Shown: positions 1 to 6,810, numbered from the stretch's first letter. The stretch is DNA of 9,586 bases from Eubacteriales bacterium (GCA_030528965.1 JAUMXS010000038.1:2074-11659); one strand, 5' to 3'. The notes: a model not told the origin generated them from the letters alone. Translations and numbers: made by a program.

Positions 1-75
1 GGCGGCCAGAAAATGGCCCAGTTCATGGGAGATGATAAGGATACAAAAAGCAAAAACTGCAAGGAGAATATACAT
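1..75 (-). CDS. rseP: Site-2 zinc metalloprotease RseP (M50 family), 5' fragment
   Basis: Only the first 25 codons lie in the window; the gene continues past the left edge. It starts at ATG (75-73) with a GGAAAGGA ribosome site at 84-91, 8 nt upstream. The visible protein is one hydrophobic N-terminal helix (residues 2-15) leading into H17-E-L-G-H21-F. This is the HExxH zinc motif of M50 intramembrane proteases, with the catalytic Glu at 18. In this family the first membrane helix carries the zinc site, and the enzyme cuts membrane-bound anti-sigma factors or signal-peptide remnants inside the bilayer. It lies 62 nt downstream of dxr on the same strand, the usual Firmicutes order. Family identity is secure from motif plus context; the substrate and the rest of the protein (PDZ domain, further helices) cannot be seen. 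Confidence 0.9.
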   Translation of the reverse strand, partial: MYILLAVFAFCILIISHELGHFLAA

Positions 76-137
76 GGAGTACGTCCTTTCCGGATAGGGG
101 CAAAGTACGGTCAGAGAAGGCCGCGTGATGGGAAAAA

Positions 138-1280
138 TCAGCCCTCCGCGACGGTCGCAATGCGGGCAGCTTCGTCGCAGGCCAGAATGGTCTCGAGAGA
201 GGGTTCCGGGTCGAAGGGGACAAGTTCCAGTGCCCGGGCGACGCGTTCGGCAATGCCGTGGAAGCTGAGCTTTCCGTTGAGGAACAGAGAGACGGCAGCC
301 TCGTTTGCGGCGGACAGCACGCAGGGAGCCGTGCCGCCCCGGCGGGCGCAGTCCAGCGCCAGCGAAAGACAGGGCAGGTCTTCCAGACAGGGGTCCTCAA
401 AAGTCAGTTTTCCCAGCTGTGCCAGGTTCAATTCATCGCAGTCGGTTTCCCGACGTTCCGGCCAGGTCAGCGCGTATTGGATGGGAAGCGTCATGCTCGG
501 CACGCCGAGCTGTGCGATCACAGCACCGTCACGCAGTTCCACACAGGAGTGTATGACGCTCTCCGGGTGGATCAACACACGAATTTTGTCGGCTGTGACG
601 CCGAAAAGGTGCATGGCTTCAATGAACTCAAGACCCTTGTTCATCATGGTGGCGCTGTCGACACTAATCTTGGCGCCCATACTCCAGTTGGGGTGCCGTA
701 CGGCCATTTGGGGCGTGACCTTCGCGGTTTCGGCAAGGCTCATTCCGCGGAAAGGTCCGCCGGAGGCCGTGAGCCAGATGCGGCGCAGCTGGGAACCGGG
801 CCGGCCCTCCAGACACTGAAAAATGGCGGAGTGCTCGGAATCGACAGGCAGGATCTCACAGTTCTTTTCCCGGGCGCGCGCCATGACGAGAGATCCGGCA
901 CAGACCAGCGTTTCTTTGTTCGCAAGGGCGATGCGCCGCCGCAGATCAATGGCGGCAAGTGTCGGCTTGAGGCCTACGCTGCCGGATACGGCGGTGACGA
1001 CGGCATCGGTATCTTCGATGCATGCGGCTTCTTCCAGACCCGACGCGCCTTCGGCGACGCGAATATCCGTGTCGGCGAGTGCGATGCGCAGTTCCTTTGC
1101 GGCAGCGGGGTCATATACGGCGGCGAGGCGCGGACGGAATTCGCGGGCCTGCTGTTCCAGCAGCATGATGTCCCGGTGAGCGGCCAGCGCTGTAACGCGC
1201 AGGCCAAGACGACGGCATACATCTGCCGTCTGCCGTCCGATGCTGCCTGTGGAGCCGAGGATGGAAATGTTGTGCATCAT
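138..1280 (-). CDS. dxr: 1-deoxy-D-xylulose 5-phosphate reductoisomerase (DXR, IspC)
   Basis: Converts 1-deoxy-D-xylulose 5-phosphate to 2-C-methyl-D-erythritol 4-phosphate with NADPH, the first committed step of the MEP isoprenoid pathway, in the cytosol. With the ATG at 1280 the protein has 380 residues, normal for the family. Visible motifs are the NADPH loop GSTGSIG (9-15), ANKE (about 120-123), the metal-binding D147-S-E149-H segment, TASGGPF (about 172-177), HPNWSMG (about 196-202), MMNKGLE ending in metal ligand E218, and HPESVIHS in the substrate lid. A GTG at 1289 and an ATG at 1277 are also in frame. The ATG at 1280 is preferred because GAGGTG at 1289-1294 sits 8 nt ahead of it, whereas the GTG would overlap that site. 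It lies between cdsA and rseP on the same strand; its product route supplies isoprenoid precursors for the upstream uppS enzyme. All catalytic residues appear intact. Confidence 0.97.
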   Translation of the reverse strand: MMHNISILGSTGSIGRQTADVCRRLGLRVTALAAHRDIMLLEQQAREFRPRLAAVYDPAAAKELRIALADTDIRVAEGASGLEEAACIEDTDAVVTAVSGSVGLKPTLAAIDLRRRIALANKETLVCAGSLVMARAREKNCEILPVDSEHSAIFQCLEGRPGSQLRRIWLTASGGPFRGMSLAETAKVTPQMAVRHPNWSMGAKISVDSATMMNKGLEFIEAMHLFGVTADKIRVLIHPESVIHSCVELRDGAVIAQLGVPSMTLPIQYALTWPERRETDCDELNLAQLGKLTFEDPCLEDLPCLSLALDCARRGGTAPCVLSAANEAAVSLFLNGKLSFHGIAERVARALELVPFDPEPSLETILACDEAARIATVAEG

Positions 1281-1288
1281 GTGATTCA

Positions 1289-1294
1289 CACCTC
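1289..1294 (-). promoter_or_regulatory. Ribosome binding site deciding the dxr start
   Basis: GAGGTG on the minus strand. The spacing is 8 nt to the ATG at 1280 and 11 nt to the ATG at 1277, and the site overlaps the in-frame GTG at 1289. This favours ATG 1280 over the longer GTG reading. Confidence 0.6.
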
Positions 1295-1370
1295 AAAATG
1301 CCGGGACTGCCTATCCGGAGAGCGGAAAAACGCAGGTTGACGGATATGTTTTCCCGGAAAAAAGCCGTTT

Positions 1371-1405
1371 CGCATATGCCGCATACATTGTATGCGGCAT
1401 ATGCG
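1371..1405. repeat. Perfect 16-bp inverted repeat (hairpin) in the cdsA-dxr spacer
   Basis: The arms CGCATATGCCGCATAC (1371-1386) and its exact reverse complement (1390-1405) are separated by the 3-nt loop ATT. In the operon's direction (minus) the stem is followed by 7 nt and then six T residues (plus-strand A's at 1358-1363). It could therefore act as a weak or attenuating intrinsic terminator, an mRNA processing or stabilising structure between cdsA and dxr, or a copy of a dispersed palindromic repeat. A T-run 7 nt from the stem is further than in efficient terminators, and dxr has no obvious promoter of its own, so full termination here seems unlikely. The rest of the spacer (1281-1452) holds the dxr ribosome site and nothing else recognised. 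Confidence 0.75.
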
Positions 1406-1452
1406 GTACATGTAAAATATCAAGATGTCGAAATATGTAAGAATACGTCTCG

Positions 1453-2277
1453 TCAGGGGAGAATGGCAGGGATCCAGAACACCAGAACTTCGATCAGCGG
1501 AGCAGTGAAATGCATGCTGTCGAAACGGTCGAGAACACCACCGTGGCCGGGAATGAGGTTGCCGTAATCCTTCACGTCGCAGAGGCGCTTGAAGGCGGAG
1601 AAACTGAGATCGCCCACCTGACAGATAAAGCTGCCGATGACGGCATAGCCGAGCAGAATGAGGTAGTTCACGGAGAAACCGGCGAGCTGGCAGACAAAAC
1701 CGAAGATCATGGTGACGGCAATGGAACCGAGGAAACCGCCGATGGTGCCCTCGATGGTTTTCTTGGGGGAGAGCTGCGGAGCGAGAGGATGTTTTCCGAG
1801 GAAAACACCCATGAAGTACGCACCGCTGTCGGAGGCAAAGGTGACGGCGAGGGGAAGCAGCCGGTTTACGGCGCTGGTTTCCTCGTCGAGACCGAGTCGT
1901 ACAAGAGCGCCGAGGAGAATGGGCATAACGGCACCGGCGAGCAGTACGCTGCCGACGGTTTCGATTGCCAGCGTAGTGTGGCCTTTGCGGAAAGAGAAGA
2001 TGAGGTCACACATGATCAGCAGGAAGAGAACGAACACGACCGTTGTCGTGCCGTCCGCGCCGCCGAAGCCGCGCCATGCGGGGATGGCAAAGGCCGAGAC
2101 ACAGGCATAAAGCCGGATGCGGACGGAGAGATCGTTTTCCGTACAGCGCAGCAGTTCCCATGCGGCAACGGCGGAGACAAGGCCGATGAAGATGCCCCAG
2201 ACCCAGAGCGGGGCGAAACAGATGACGGCAATAAAAGCAGGGATAAAGACCAGAGCGACCAGAGAGCGGGTTTTCAT
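1453..2277 (-). CDS. cdsA: Phosphatidate cytidylyltransferase (CDP-diglyceride synthase)
   Basis: Makes CDP-diacylglycerol from CTP and phosphatidic acid, the branch point for bacterial phospholipids; an integral membrane enzyme. The 274-residue protein has about eight hydrophobic segments, the first at residues 6-40. The family signature is complete at residues 227-253: S-A-F-K-R, then K236-D237, then IPGHGGVLDRFD (242-253). The Asp/Lys residues of this stretch bind metal and nucleotide in the family. The conserved segment SPKKTIEG (170-177) is also present. Start: ATG at 2277, overlapping the uppS stop by 4 nt (ATGA), with GGGAGGA at 2285-2291 giving 7-nt spacing. A longer in-frame ATG at 2334 would add 19 polar residues inside uppS and lacks support. 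The tight overlap suggests translational coupling to uppS; both enzymes act in membrane and envelope lipid synthesis. Confidence 0.97.
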   Translation of the reverse strand: MKTRSLVALVFIPAFIAVICFAPLWVWGIFIGLVSAVAAWELLRCTENDLSVRIRLYACVSAFAIPAWRGFGGADGTTTVVFVLFLLIMCDLIFSFRKGHTTLAIETVGSVLLAGAVMPILLGALVRLGLDEETSAVNRLLPLAVTFASDSGAYFMGVFLGKHPLAPQLSPKKTIEGTIGGFLGSIAVTMIFGFVCQLAGFSVNYLILLGYAVIGSFICQVGDLSFSAFKRLCDVKDYGNLIPGHGGVLDRFDSMHFTAPLIEVLVFWIPAILP

Positions 2278-2999
2278 GTCGCAATCCTCCCGTATCGGCG
2301 TTCCCGCCGCTGATAAGCCGCGATGGCGCGGCACATTTCCTGCTCATCGAAATCAGGCCAGAGCGTATCGGTGAAATACAGCTCCGCATAGGCCGCCTGC
2401 CAAAGCAGGAAGTTGGAGAGGCGGTATTCGCCTCCCGGCCGAATGAGCAGATCGGGGTCCGGTACGTCGGCACTCCAGAGGAAACGCGAGAAGCTTTCCT
2501 CCGTAGGCGGCATAGGCTCTCCGGATTGGGCATAAAGCGCCGCAGCGCGCAGGATCTCATCCCGCCCGCCGTAATTAACGCATACATTGACCTGACAGCC
2601 ATCCAGACGGCGGCTGATCGCATCGGTCTCCGCAATGAGTTTCTGCAGTTTCGGAGACAGAACAGAGGTATCTCCGAAAAAGCGCATACGGACACGATCG
2701 CGCTCCATCCGTTCTATGGCTTCGTGAAGGTATTTTTCCAACAACCCTAAAATGGTCTGCACTTCGGCTTCGGGCCGATGCCAGTTTTCGGTGGAAAAGG
2801 CATAGACAGTCAGGTATTCCAGCCCGATATCCCGGCACCAGGTAGCTACGCGGCGGAAAGTTTCCGCTCCGGCGGCATGCCCTGCAGTACGGGGAAGACC
2901 GCGCTTTTTCGCCCAACGGCCGTTTCCGTCCATGATAATGGCAATATGGCGGGGGAGGTTTGTGAGATCCGCCCCCGCCGTCTGTTTATTTTCAAGCAT
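2274..2999 (-). CDS. uppS: Isoprenyl transferase, undecaprenyl diphosphate synthase (cis-prenyltransferase)
   Basis: Condenses isopentenyl diphosphate units onto farnesyl diphosphate to give undecaprenyl diphosphate, the lipid carrier for peptidoglycan and other wall polymers; a cytosolic, membrane-associated enzyme. The 241-residue protein is of normal length. Visible motifs: IIMDGNGRWA (21-30) with the catalytic D24, H41 in the substrate-binding stretch, STENW (69-73), NYGGRDE (142-148), and the diphosphate-binding R187...GE191 followed by YRLSNFLLWQ and AELYF. The second motif reads RPGGE, whereas RTSGE or RTGGE is common; the Arg and Glu ligands remain. The start ATG at 2999 shares one base with the frr stop (TGATG). 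AAGGAG at 3014-3019 is 14 nt away, so reinitiation after frr probably contributes. The cis-prenyl chain length cannot be read from sequence; undecaprenyl is assumed from family and context. Confidence 0.96.
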   Translation of the reverse strand: MLENKQTAGADLTNLPRHIAIIMDGNGRWAKKRGLPRTAGHAAGAETFRRVATWCRDIGLEYLTVYAFSTENWHRPEAEVQTILGLLEKYLHEAIERMERDRVRMRFFGDTSVLSPKLQKLIAETDAISRRLDGCQVNVCVNYGGRDEILRAAALYAQSGEPMPPTEESFSRFLWSADVPDPDLLIRPGGEYRLSNFLLWQAAYAELYFTDTLWPDFDEQEMCRAIAAYQRRERRYGRIAT

Positions 3000-3553
3000 C
3001 AGATAGCAAAGAGCTCCTTCTCTTTTTTCTCCGTAAGCTTGTCGATCTCCTTGATGAAATCATCGGTGAGCTTCTGAAGATCCTTTTCGACATTCTTGAG
3101 GTCGTCTTCGGTGATCTCGGACTTCTTCTGCTGCTTCTTGAAACGATCCATCGCATCGCGGCGGATGTTGCGGATGGCGACCTTGGCATCCTCGCCGTAC
3201 TTGCGGACCTGCTTGGCCAGTTCCTTACGGCGATCCTCAGTCAGCTGGGGGAACACCAGACGGACGACACGGCCGTCGTTCTGGGGGTTGATGCCCAGAT
3301 CGGAGGTCTGGATAGCCTTCTCGATGTTCTTGAGGGCTTTGGCATCCCAGGGCTGGATGACGAGAGAACGCGGATCGGGGGAAGAGATGGAAGCGATCTG
3401 ATTGATCGGCGTGGGAACGCCGTAATAATCGACAGCGATCTGATCCAGCACGGCGGCATTGGCGCGGCCGGCACGGACGGCGGCAAACTGTGCGGAGAGG
3501 ACCTCCGTGGTCTTTTTCATTTTTTCGGAAAATTCCAGATAATCGGCAGACAT
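2999..3553 (-). CDS. frr: Ribosome recycling factor
   Basis: Splits post-termination ribosomes together with EF-G in the cytosol. The protein has 184 residues, the standard length. The first and last thirds are the long helices of the three-helix bundle (domain I), including the conserved VRAGRAN segment at 26-32. The middle (about 32-104) is the beta-rich domain II, with YYGVPTPINQ, SLVIQPWD and the GRVVRLVFPQLTEDRR segment. The C-terminal third (about 105-184) is very rich in Lys, Glu and Asp, as expected for the coiled helices. The start ATG at 3553 has an AGGAGG site at 3561-3566, 7 nt upstream. The gene lies 76 nt after pyrH and overlaps uppS by one base. No residue looks unusual. Confidence 0.98.
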   Translation of the reverse strand: MSADYLEFSEKMKKTTEVLSAQFAAVRAGRANAAVLDQIAVDYYGVPTPINQIASISSPDPRSLVIQPWDAKALKNIEKAIQTSDLGINPQNDGRVVRLVFPQLTEDRRKELAKQVRKYGEDAKVAIRNIRRDAMDRFKKQQKKSEITEDDLKNVEKDLQKLTDDFIKEIDKLTEKKEKELFAI

Positions 3554-3629
3554 GACAATTCCTCCTGATGAATTAATGGCACGTCACGAAGACGGCGTCT
3601 TTTGCAGAAAAATATTTAAGTGTAAGGAT

Positions 3630-4349
3630 TTACTGAATAAGGGTACCGATTTTTTCGCCGCATACGGCCCGGACGATATTCTGCGGATCGCTCAGGGCAA
3701 ACACCATGACGGGGATCTCGTTATCCATGGCGAGGCTGGTGGCGGTGGAGTCCATAACGGCAAGACGCCGCGCCAGGACTTCGTCATAACCCAGAGAATC
3801 GAAACGGGTGGCAGTGGGATCTTTTTTGGGATCGGCGCTGTAGACACCGTCAACGTTTTTGGCGAGAAGGATGACGTCGGCATGCAGTTCGACAGCACGC
3901 AGGACGGCGCCGGTATCGGTGGAGAAGAACGGCGAACCTGTTCCGCAGCCGAGGAGAACGACGCGGCCCTTCTGCAGGTGTGCGTTTGCGGTGCGCGGGG
4001 AATAAGGTTCGGCCGCAGCCTGAATGGAGAGCGCGGTCTGTACGCGGGCATCCACGCCCTGCTGATCAAAAACGTCGGAAAGGGCAAGACAGTTCATCAC
4101 GGTGGCGAGCATACCCATATAGTCGGCACGGGTACGTTCCATATGACCGCCGCCGTCTTTGGCACCGCGCCAGAAGTTTCCGGCACCCACGACGATGCCG
4201 ACTTCCACGCCCAGGGAAAGACATTCCTTTACGGCGGCACACACAGAGGACATGATCTGAAAATCCAGACCGGTACCGCGCGCGCCGGCCAGGGCCTCAC
4301 CACTGAGCTTCAAAAGTACCCGACGATAAGCGGGACGGGGAAACTCCAT
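3630..4349 (-). CDS. pyrH: Uridylate (UMP) kinase
   Basis: Phosphorylates UMP to UDP with ATP, feeding UTP/CTP and UDP-sugar pools; a cytosolic hexamer of the amino acid kinase family. The 239-residue protein shows LLKLSGEAL (12-20) with K14 in the ATP/phosphate site, GAGNFWRG (55-62), DYMGMLATVMN (76-86), GTGSPFFSTDTG (136-147) and AKNVDGVYSADP (163-174). All are diagnostic of bacterial PyrH. The open frame extends upstream to 4868 into the divergent gene. The ATG at 4349 is chosen because the product then begins at the usual N-terminus and GAGGTG (4356-4361) stands 6 nt upstream. pyrH is the first gene of this operon here, with its own promoter candidate at 4381-4409. In many Firmicutes rpsB and tsf precede it, and they are absent here. 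It is followed after 76 nt by frr. Confidence 0.97.
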   Translation of the reverse strand: MEFPRPAYRRVLLKLSGEALAGARGTGLDFQIMSSVCAAVKECLSLGVEVGIVVGAGNFWRGAKDGGGHMERTRADYMGMLATVMNCLALSDVFDQQGVDARVQTALSIQAAAEPYSPRTANAHLQKGRVVLLGCGTGSPFFSTDTGAVLRAVELHADVILLAKNVDGVYSADPKKDPTATRFDSLGYDEVLARRLAVMDSTATSLAMDNEIPVMVFALSDPQNIVRAVCGEKIGTLIQ

Positions 4350-4380
4350 ATACAGCACCTCACTATAAAAATCTCTCCCT

Positions 4381-4409
4381 ATTTTAATATAAACTCCGCC
4401 GCTTGAAAA
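4381..4409 (-). promoter_or_regulatory. Candidate sigma-A promoter of the pyrH operon
   Basis: On the minus strand, TTTTCA (4404-4409) is followed by 17 nt and TAAAAT (4381-4386). This is 4/6 and 5/6 agreement with TTGACA and TATAAT at ideal spacing. Predicted transcription start is near 4374, giving a leader of about 25 nt containing only the pyrH ribosome site. The flank is AT-rich compared with the genes around it. No experimental support is available from sequence alone. Confidence 0.55.
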
Positions 4410-4496
4410 GCCTTTTTTATAAATATTTTGTGCTTCTCCCGGGAAAACGGTGTGGTTTCGCCTTTCGGGGCGTGGCGGGAACGGAAAGCGGCGGAG
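4394..4496. repeat. 11-bp inverted pair AAGCGGCGGAG, one copy at each divergent promoter
   Basis: The plus strand carries CTCCGCCGCTT at 4394-4404 and its exact reverse complement AAGCGGCGGAG at 4486-4496. Relative to each gene the copies have the same orientation. One lies in the spacer of the pyrH promoter candidate and the other ends 7 nt ahead of the -35 of the ahcY promoter candidate. The arrangement could be a shared operator pair. Chance is also possible in GC-rich DNA. The rest of the 4350-4609 spacer shows the two promoters and ribosome sites but no recognised riboswitch. Confidence 0.4.
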
Positions 4497-4503
4497 AAGG
4501 CCG

Positions 4504-4532
4504 TTGCCAAGGGGAGAAAAAGATGGTAAAAT
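4504..4532 (+). promoter_or_regulatory. Candidate sigma-A promoter of the ahcY operon
   Basis: TTGCCA (4504-4509), a 17-nt spacer, then TAAAAT (4527-4532). Each hexamer has 5/6 matches to consensus. Predicted start is near 4539, leaving a leader of about 70 nt before the ATG at 4610. The leader was read for a SAH- or SAM-riboswitch-like fold; no convincing stem was found. Confidence 0.6.
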
Positions 4533-4609
4533 AAAATGTTGTGGTCGGATAAATGCCGGGCCATAAAAAAGCTTTTCGGGAGATACGGCGGAAGGAGCTG
4601 TTTTAGGAT

Positions 4610-5860
4610 ATGTCGAATGTACGGGATATGAGTCTGGCGGCGGAAGGCGAAAAGAAAATTCGCTGGTGTGAGGCGCATATGCCTTTGCTGCGGGCGATCG
4701 CGGAAGATTTTGAAAAGGAAAAACCGCTGGCCGGCCTGCGGCTGGCGCTGTCTGTACACATGGAGGCAAAGACGGCCTGCCTGTGCCGCGTGCTGGCACT
4801 CGGCGGCGCGGAAGTGCATGCCACGGGCTGCAATCCGCTTTCCACACAGGATGACGTGGCGGCGGCACTGGCTGCCGGAGGGATCGATGTTCACGCCCAC
4901 CACGGCGCGAGTCCCGAGGAATATGAGAGAGATCTCTGCGCCGTGCTGGAACCCGGTCCGCAGCTTATTGTGGATGACGGCGGAGACCTTGTCCGCCTGA
5001 TGCATACGAAGTTCAGGGACAAGCTGGACGGCGTGATCGGCGGCTGTGAGGAGACGACGACCGGCGTACGGCGGCTTCTTGCCATGCAGCGCGAGGGAAC
5101 GCTGGCTTTCCCCATGGTGCTGGTAAACGATGCAGACTGCAAGCATCTGTTCGATAACCGCTACGGTACGGGCCAGTCCTCCTGGGACGGCATCATGCGC
5201 ACGACGAACCTGACTGTGGCCGGAAAAGTCGTTGTCATCGCCGGCTACGGCTGGTGCGGCCGCGGCATTGCCATGCGCGCACGGGGGCTCGGTGCCCGGG
5301 TCATCGTGACGGAAGTGAACCCTGTCCGTGCGCTGGAAGCACATATGGACGGCTATGACGTCATGCCGATGGCGGAAGCCGCACCGAAGGGAGACCTGTT
5401 CATCACCGTGACCGGCTGCAAGGATGTCATTCGCGGGGAGCACCTGGCCGTGATGCGTGACGGCGCGGTCCTTTGCAATGCGGGACATTTCAACGTCGAG
5501 ATCGACATCAATGCACTGACTGATATGGCGAAGGACAGCTACGAAGCTCGTCGAAATGTGCAGGCTTATGCGCTCCCGGACGGCCGTACGCTGTATCTGC
5601 TGGCAGAAGGCCGGTTGGTGAATCTGGCTTCCGGTGACGGACACCCCACGGAGATCATGGACATGAGTTTTGCCGTACAGGCAATGTCGGTGCGCTGGCT
5701 GACGGAGCACCGCGATCTGCAGCCGGGCGTTTATCCCGTTCCGCCGGAGCTGGATCAGGCGATCGCCCGGAAAGAAGTGCGGGCTCTGGGATTTGAGATC
5801 GATGAGCTTTCCGAAGAACAGCGCCGTTATCTGAACGGCGAAGCGGGAGCGGAGGACTAA
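4610..5860 (+). CDS. ahcY: Adenosylhomocysteinase-family hydrolase, archaeal/Thermotoga-type (possible S-inosylhomocysteine hydrolase)
   Basis: Family reaction: NAD-dependent hydrolysis of S-adenosyl-L-homocysteine to homocysteine and adenosine, which relieves methyltransferase inhibition. The 416-residue protein aligns with the mammalian enzyme without gaps between key residues: H50 (human H55), C74 (C79), D123 (D131), E148 (E156), K178 and D182 (K186, D190), H293 (H301) and H345 (H353). The NAD-binding loop is GYGWCGRG (212-219) with the ribose-binding E235. Two differences matter. The HMEAKTA motif (50-56) has E52 and K54 where mammals have Thr57 and Glu59, which contact adenine. The C-terminus ends in EEQRRYL plus a short acidic tail, lacking the Lys/Tyr tail of the eukaryotic enzyme. 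Both traits fit the archaeal/Thermotoga branch, one methanogen member of which is reported to prefer S-inosylhomocysteine. Start ATG 4610; AAGGAG at 4592-4597 is rather far (12 nt). It forms an operon with the following permease. Confidence 0.93.
   Translation: MSNVRDMSLAAEGEKKIRWCEAHMPLLRAIAEDFEKEKPLAGLRLALSVHMEAKTACLCRVLALGGAEVHATGCNPLSTQDDVAAALAAGGIDVHAHHGASPEEYERDLCAVLEPGPQLIVDDGGDLVRLMHTKFRDKLDGVIGGCEETTTGVRRLLAMQREGTLAFPMVLVNDADCKHLFDNRYGTGQSSWDGIMRTTNLTVAGKVVVIAGYGWCGRGIAMRARGLGARVIVTEVNPVRALEAHMDGYDVMPMAEAAPKGDLFITVTGCKDVIRGEHLAVMRDGAVLCNAGHFNVEIDINALTDMAKDSYEARRNVQAYALPDGRTLYLLAEGRLVNLASGDGHPTEIMDMSFAVQAMSVRWLTEHRDLQPGVYPVPPELDQAIARKEVRALGFEIDELSEEQRRYLNGEAGAED
5851..5856 (+). promoter_or_regulatory. 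Ribosome binding site supporting the TTG start of the permease gene
   Basis: GGAGGA lies inside the last codons of ahcY, 7 nt before TTG at 5864. The next in-frame ATG (5894) has no comparable site and would remove part of the first membrane helix. The overlap with ahcY suggests translational coupling. Confidence 0.65.
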
Positions 5861-5863
5861 GTT

Positions 5864-6790
5864 TTGCTGGATATACAGATATTGATTGACCGGATGCTTG
5901 TCATCCTTCTGCTGATGGGCGTGGGTTTTGCGTCCCGGAAGCTGGGCTATACGGATGCGGTGTCGAACCAGAAGCTGAGCCGGGTTGTCATCAACGTCGG
6001 CCAGGTGGGAATGATTCTCGGCGCCGTCATGACGGCAGAGGGGGCGTATACCAAGCAGCAGGCCCTGCTCATGCTGGGCGTGAGCTTTGCTCTGATGTTT
6101 CTCATCACGGCCTACGGCTATCTTGCGCCGGTGATTTTGCGGGCGAAGGGTCCTGCCCGGGGGACCTATGCCTTCATGGCGGCCTTCGGCAACATCGGCT
6201 TTGTGGGAATGCCCATCATGTCCTCCGTCTACGGACCGGAGTCCGCATTTCTTGTGGCGCTGTTCAACATTCCGTTTAATCTGTTTGTGTACTCGCTGGG
6301 GCTTACCATGGTGTCGGGAGGCGCACAGAAGGTGCGGCTGTCGGGGAAGGTGTTTCTGACGCCGCCCATCCTGTCCTGCATCGTGGCGCTTGTAATCTTC
6401 CTTCTGGAGATTCCCTTTCCCAAGCCTGTTTCGGATGCGATGGTGACGCTGGGACAGCTGGTACTCCCGGTGACGCTGATTGTTCTGGGCGGTTCGCTCG
6501 GGACGATTCCGGTGCGGGAACTGTTCCGTGACCCCAGAATGTATGGTCTCATGGTGCTCAAGCTGCTGGTGGCGCCTGTGATGGTCTGGGCGGTGCTGCG
6601 GCTGTTTCTGCACGATGAGCTGCTTGTCGGAGTTCTCACCGTCACGGCGGCCATGCCCGTTGCCGCCGCCTCCACCATGCTCAGCATTGAGTATGGCGGG
6701 GATGAACAGCTGGCCACGAAGAGCGTGTTCCTCTCCACCCTGCTCTGCACAGCTACCATTCCGCTCGTCGTATGGCTTCTTCTCACCTGA
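5864..6790 (+). CDS. AEC-family (auxin efflux carrier-like) permease
   Basis: Integral membrane transporter of 308 residues, the usual size of bacterial AEC (PF03547-type) proteins. About ten hydrophobic segments are visible, roughly at residues 7-25, 41-57, 66-91, 103-120, 127-150, 165-184, 191-213, 226-248, 252-273 and 285-307. Family marks are AFGNIGFVGMP (107-117) with its helix-breaking residues, LPVTLIVLGGSLG (201-213) and the AMPVAAAS...EYGGD segment (263-280). It starts at TTG, 3 nt after the ahcY stop, with a good ribosome site inside ahcY, so it is cotranscribed with the hydrolase. Characterised bacterial relatives move organic acids such as malate or malonate, and the substrate here is unknown. 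The operon suggests a link to methyl-cycle products (homocysteine, a nucleoside or a thioether), but this is inference. Transcription probably ends at the terminator at 6903-6938. Confidence 0.88.
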   Translation: MLDIQILIDRMLVILLLMGVGFASRKLGYTDAVSNQKLSRVVINVGQVGMILGAVMTAEGAYTKQQALLMLGVSFALMFLITAYGYLAPVILRAKGPARGTYAFMAAFGNIGFVGMPIMSSVYGPESAFLVALFNIPFNLFVYSLGLTMVSGGAQKVRLSGKVFLTPPILSCIVALVIFLLEIPFPKPVSDAMVTLGQLVLPVTLIVLGGSLGTIPVRELFRDPRMYGLMVLKLLVAPVMVWAVLRLFLHDELLVGVLTVTAAMPVAAASTMLSIEYGGDEQLATKSVFLSTLLCTATIPLVVWLLLT

Positions 6791-6810
6791 TAGACGAAAG
6801 GCAGATATTA

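Noticed and set aside
258..1340. A plus-strand open frame of 360 codons opposite dxr.
   Set aside because: dxr on the minus strand has all family motifs; the plus reading shows no known domain.
1510..2313. A plus-strand frame of 267 codons rich in Asp, Glu and Gly opposite cdsA.
   Set aside because: The composition is the expected antisense of a membrane protein; the cdsA signature is complete on the other strand.
3588..3601. Small palindrome around AAGACGGCGTCTT in the frr-pyrH spacer, considered as a terminator.
   Set aside because: The stem is only 5 bp and no T-tract follows on the minus strand, so it should not interrupt the operon.
4539..4609. SAH or SAM riboswitch in the ahcY leader.
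   Set aside because: The roughly 70-nt leader shows no convincing paired stems or known conserved core.
4350..4868. N-terminal extension of pyrH by 173 residues.
   Set aside because: It would run through the promoter region into ahcY; normal PyrH length and a ribosome site fix the start at 4349.
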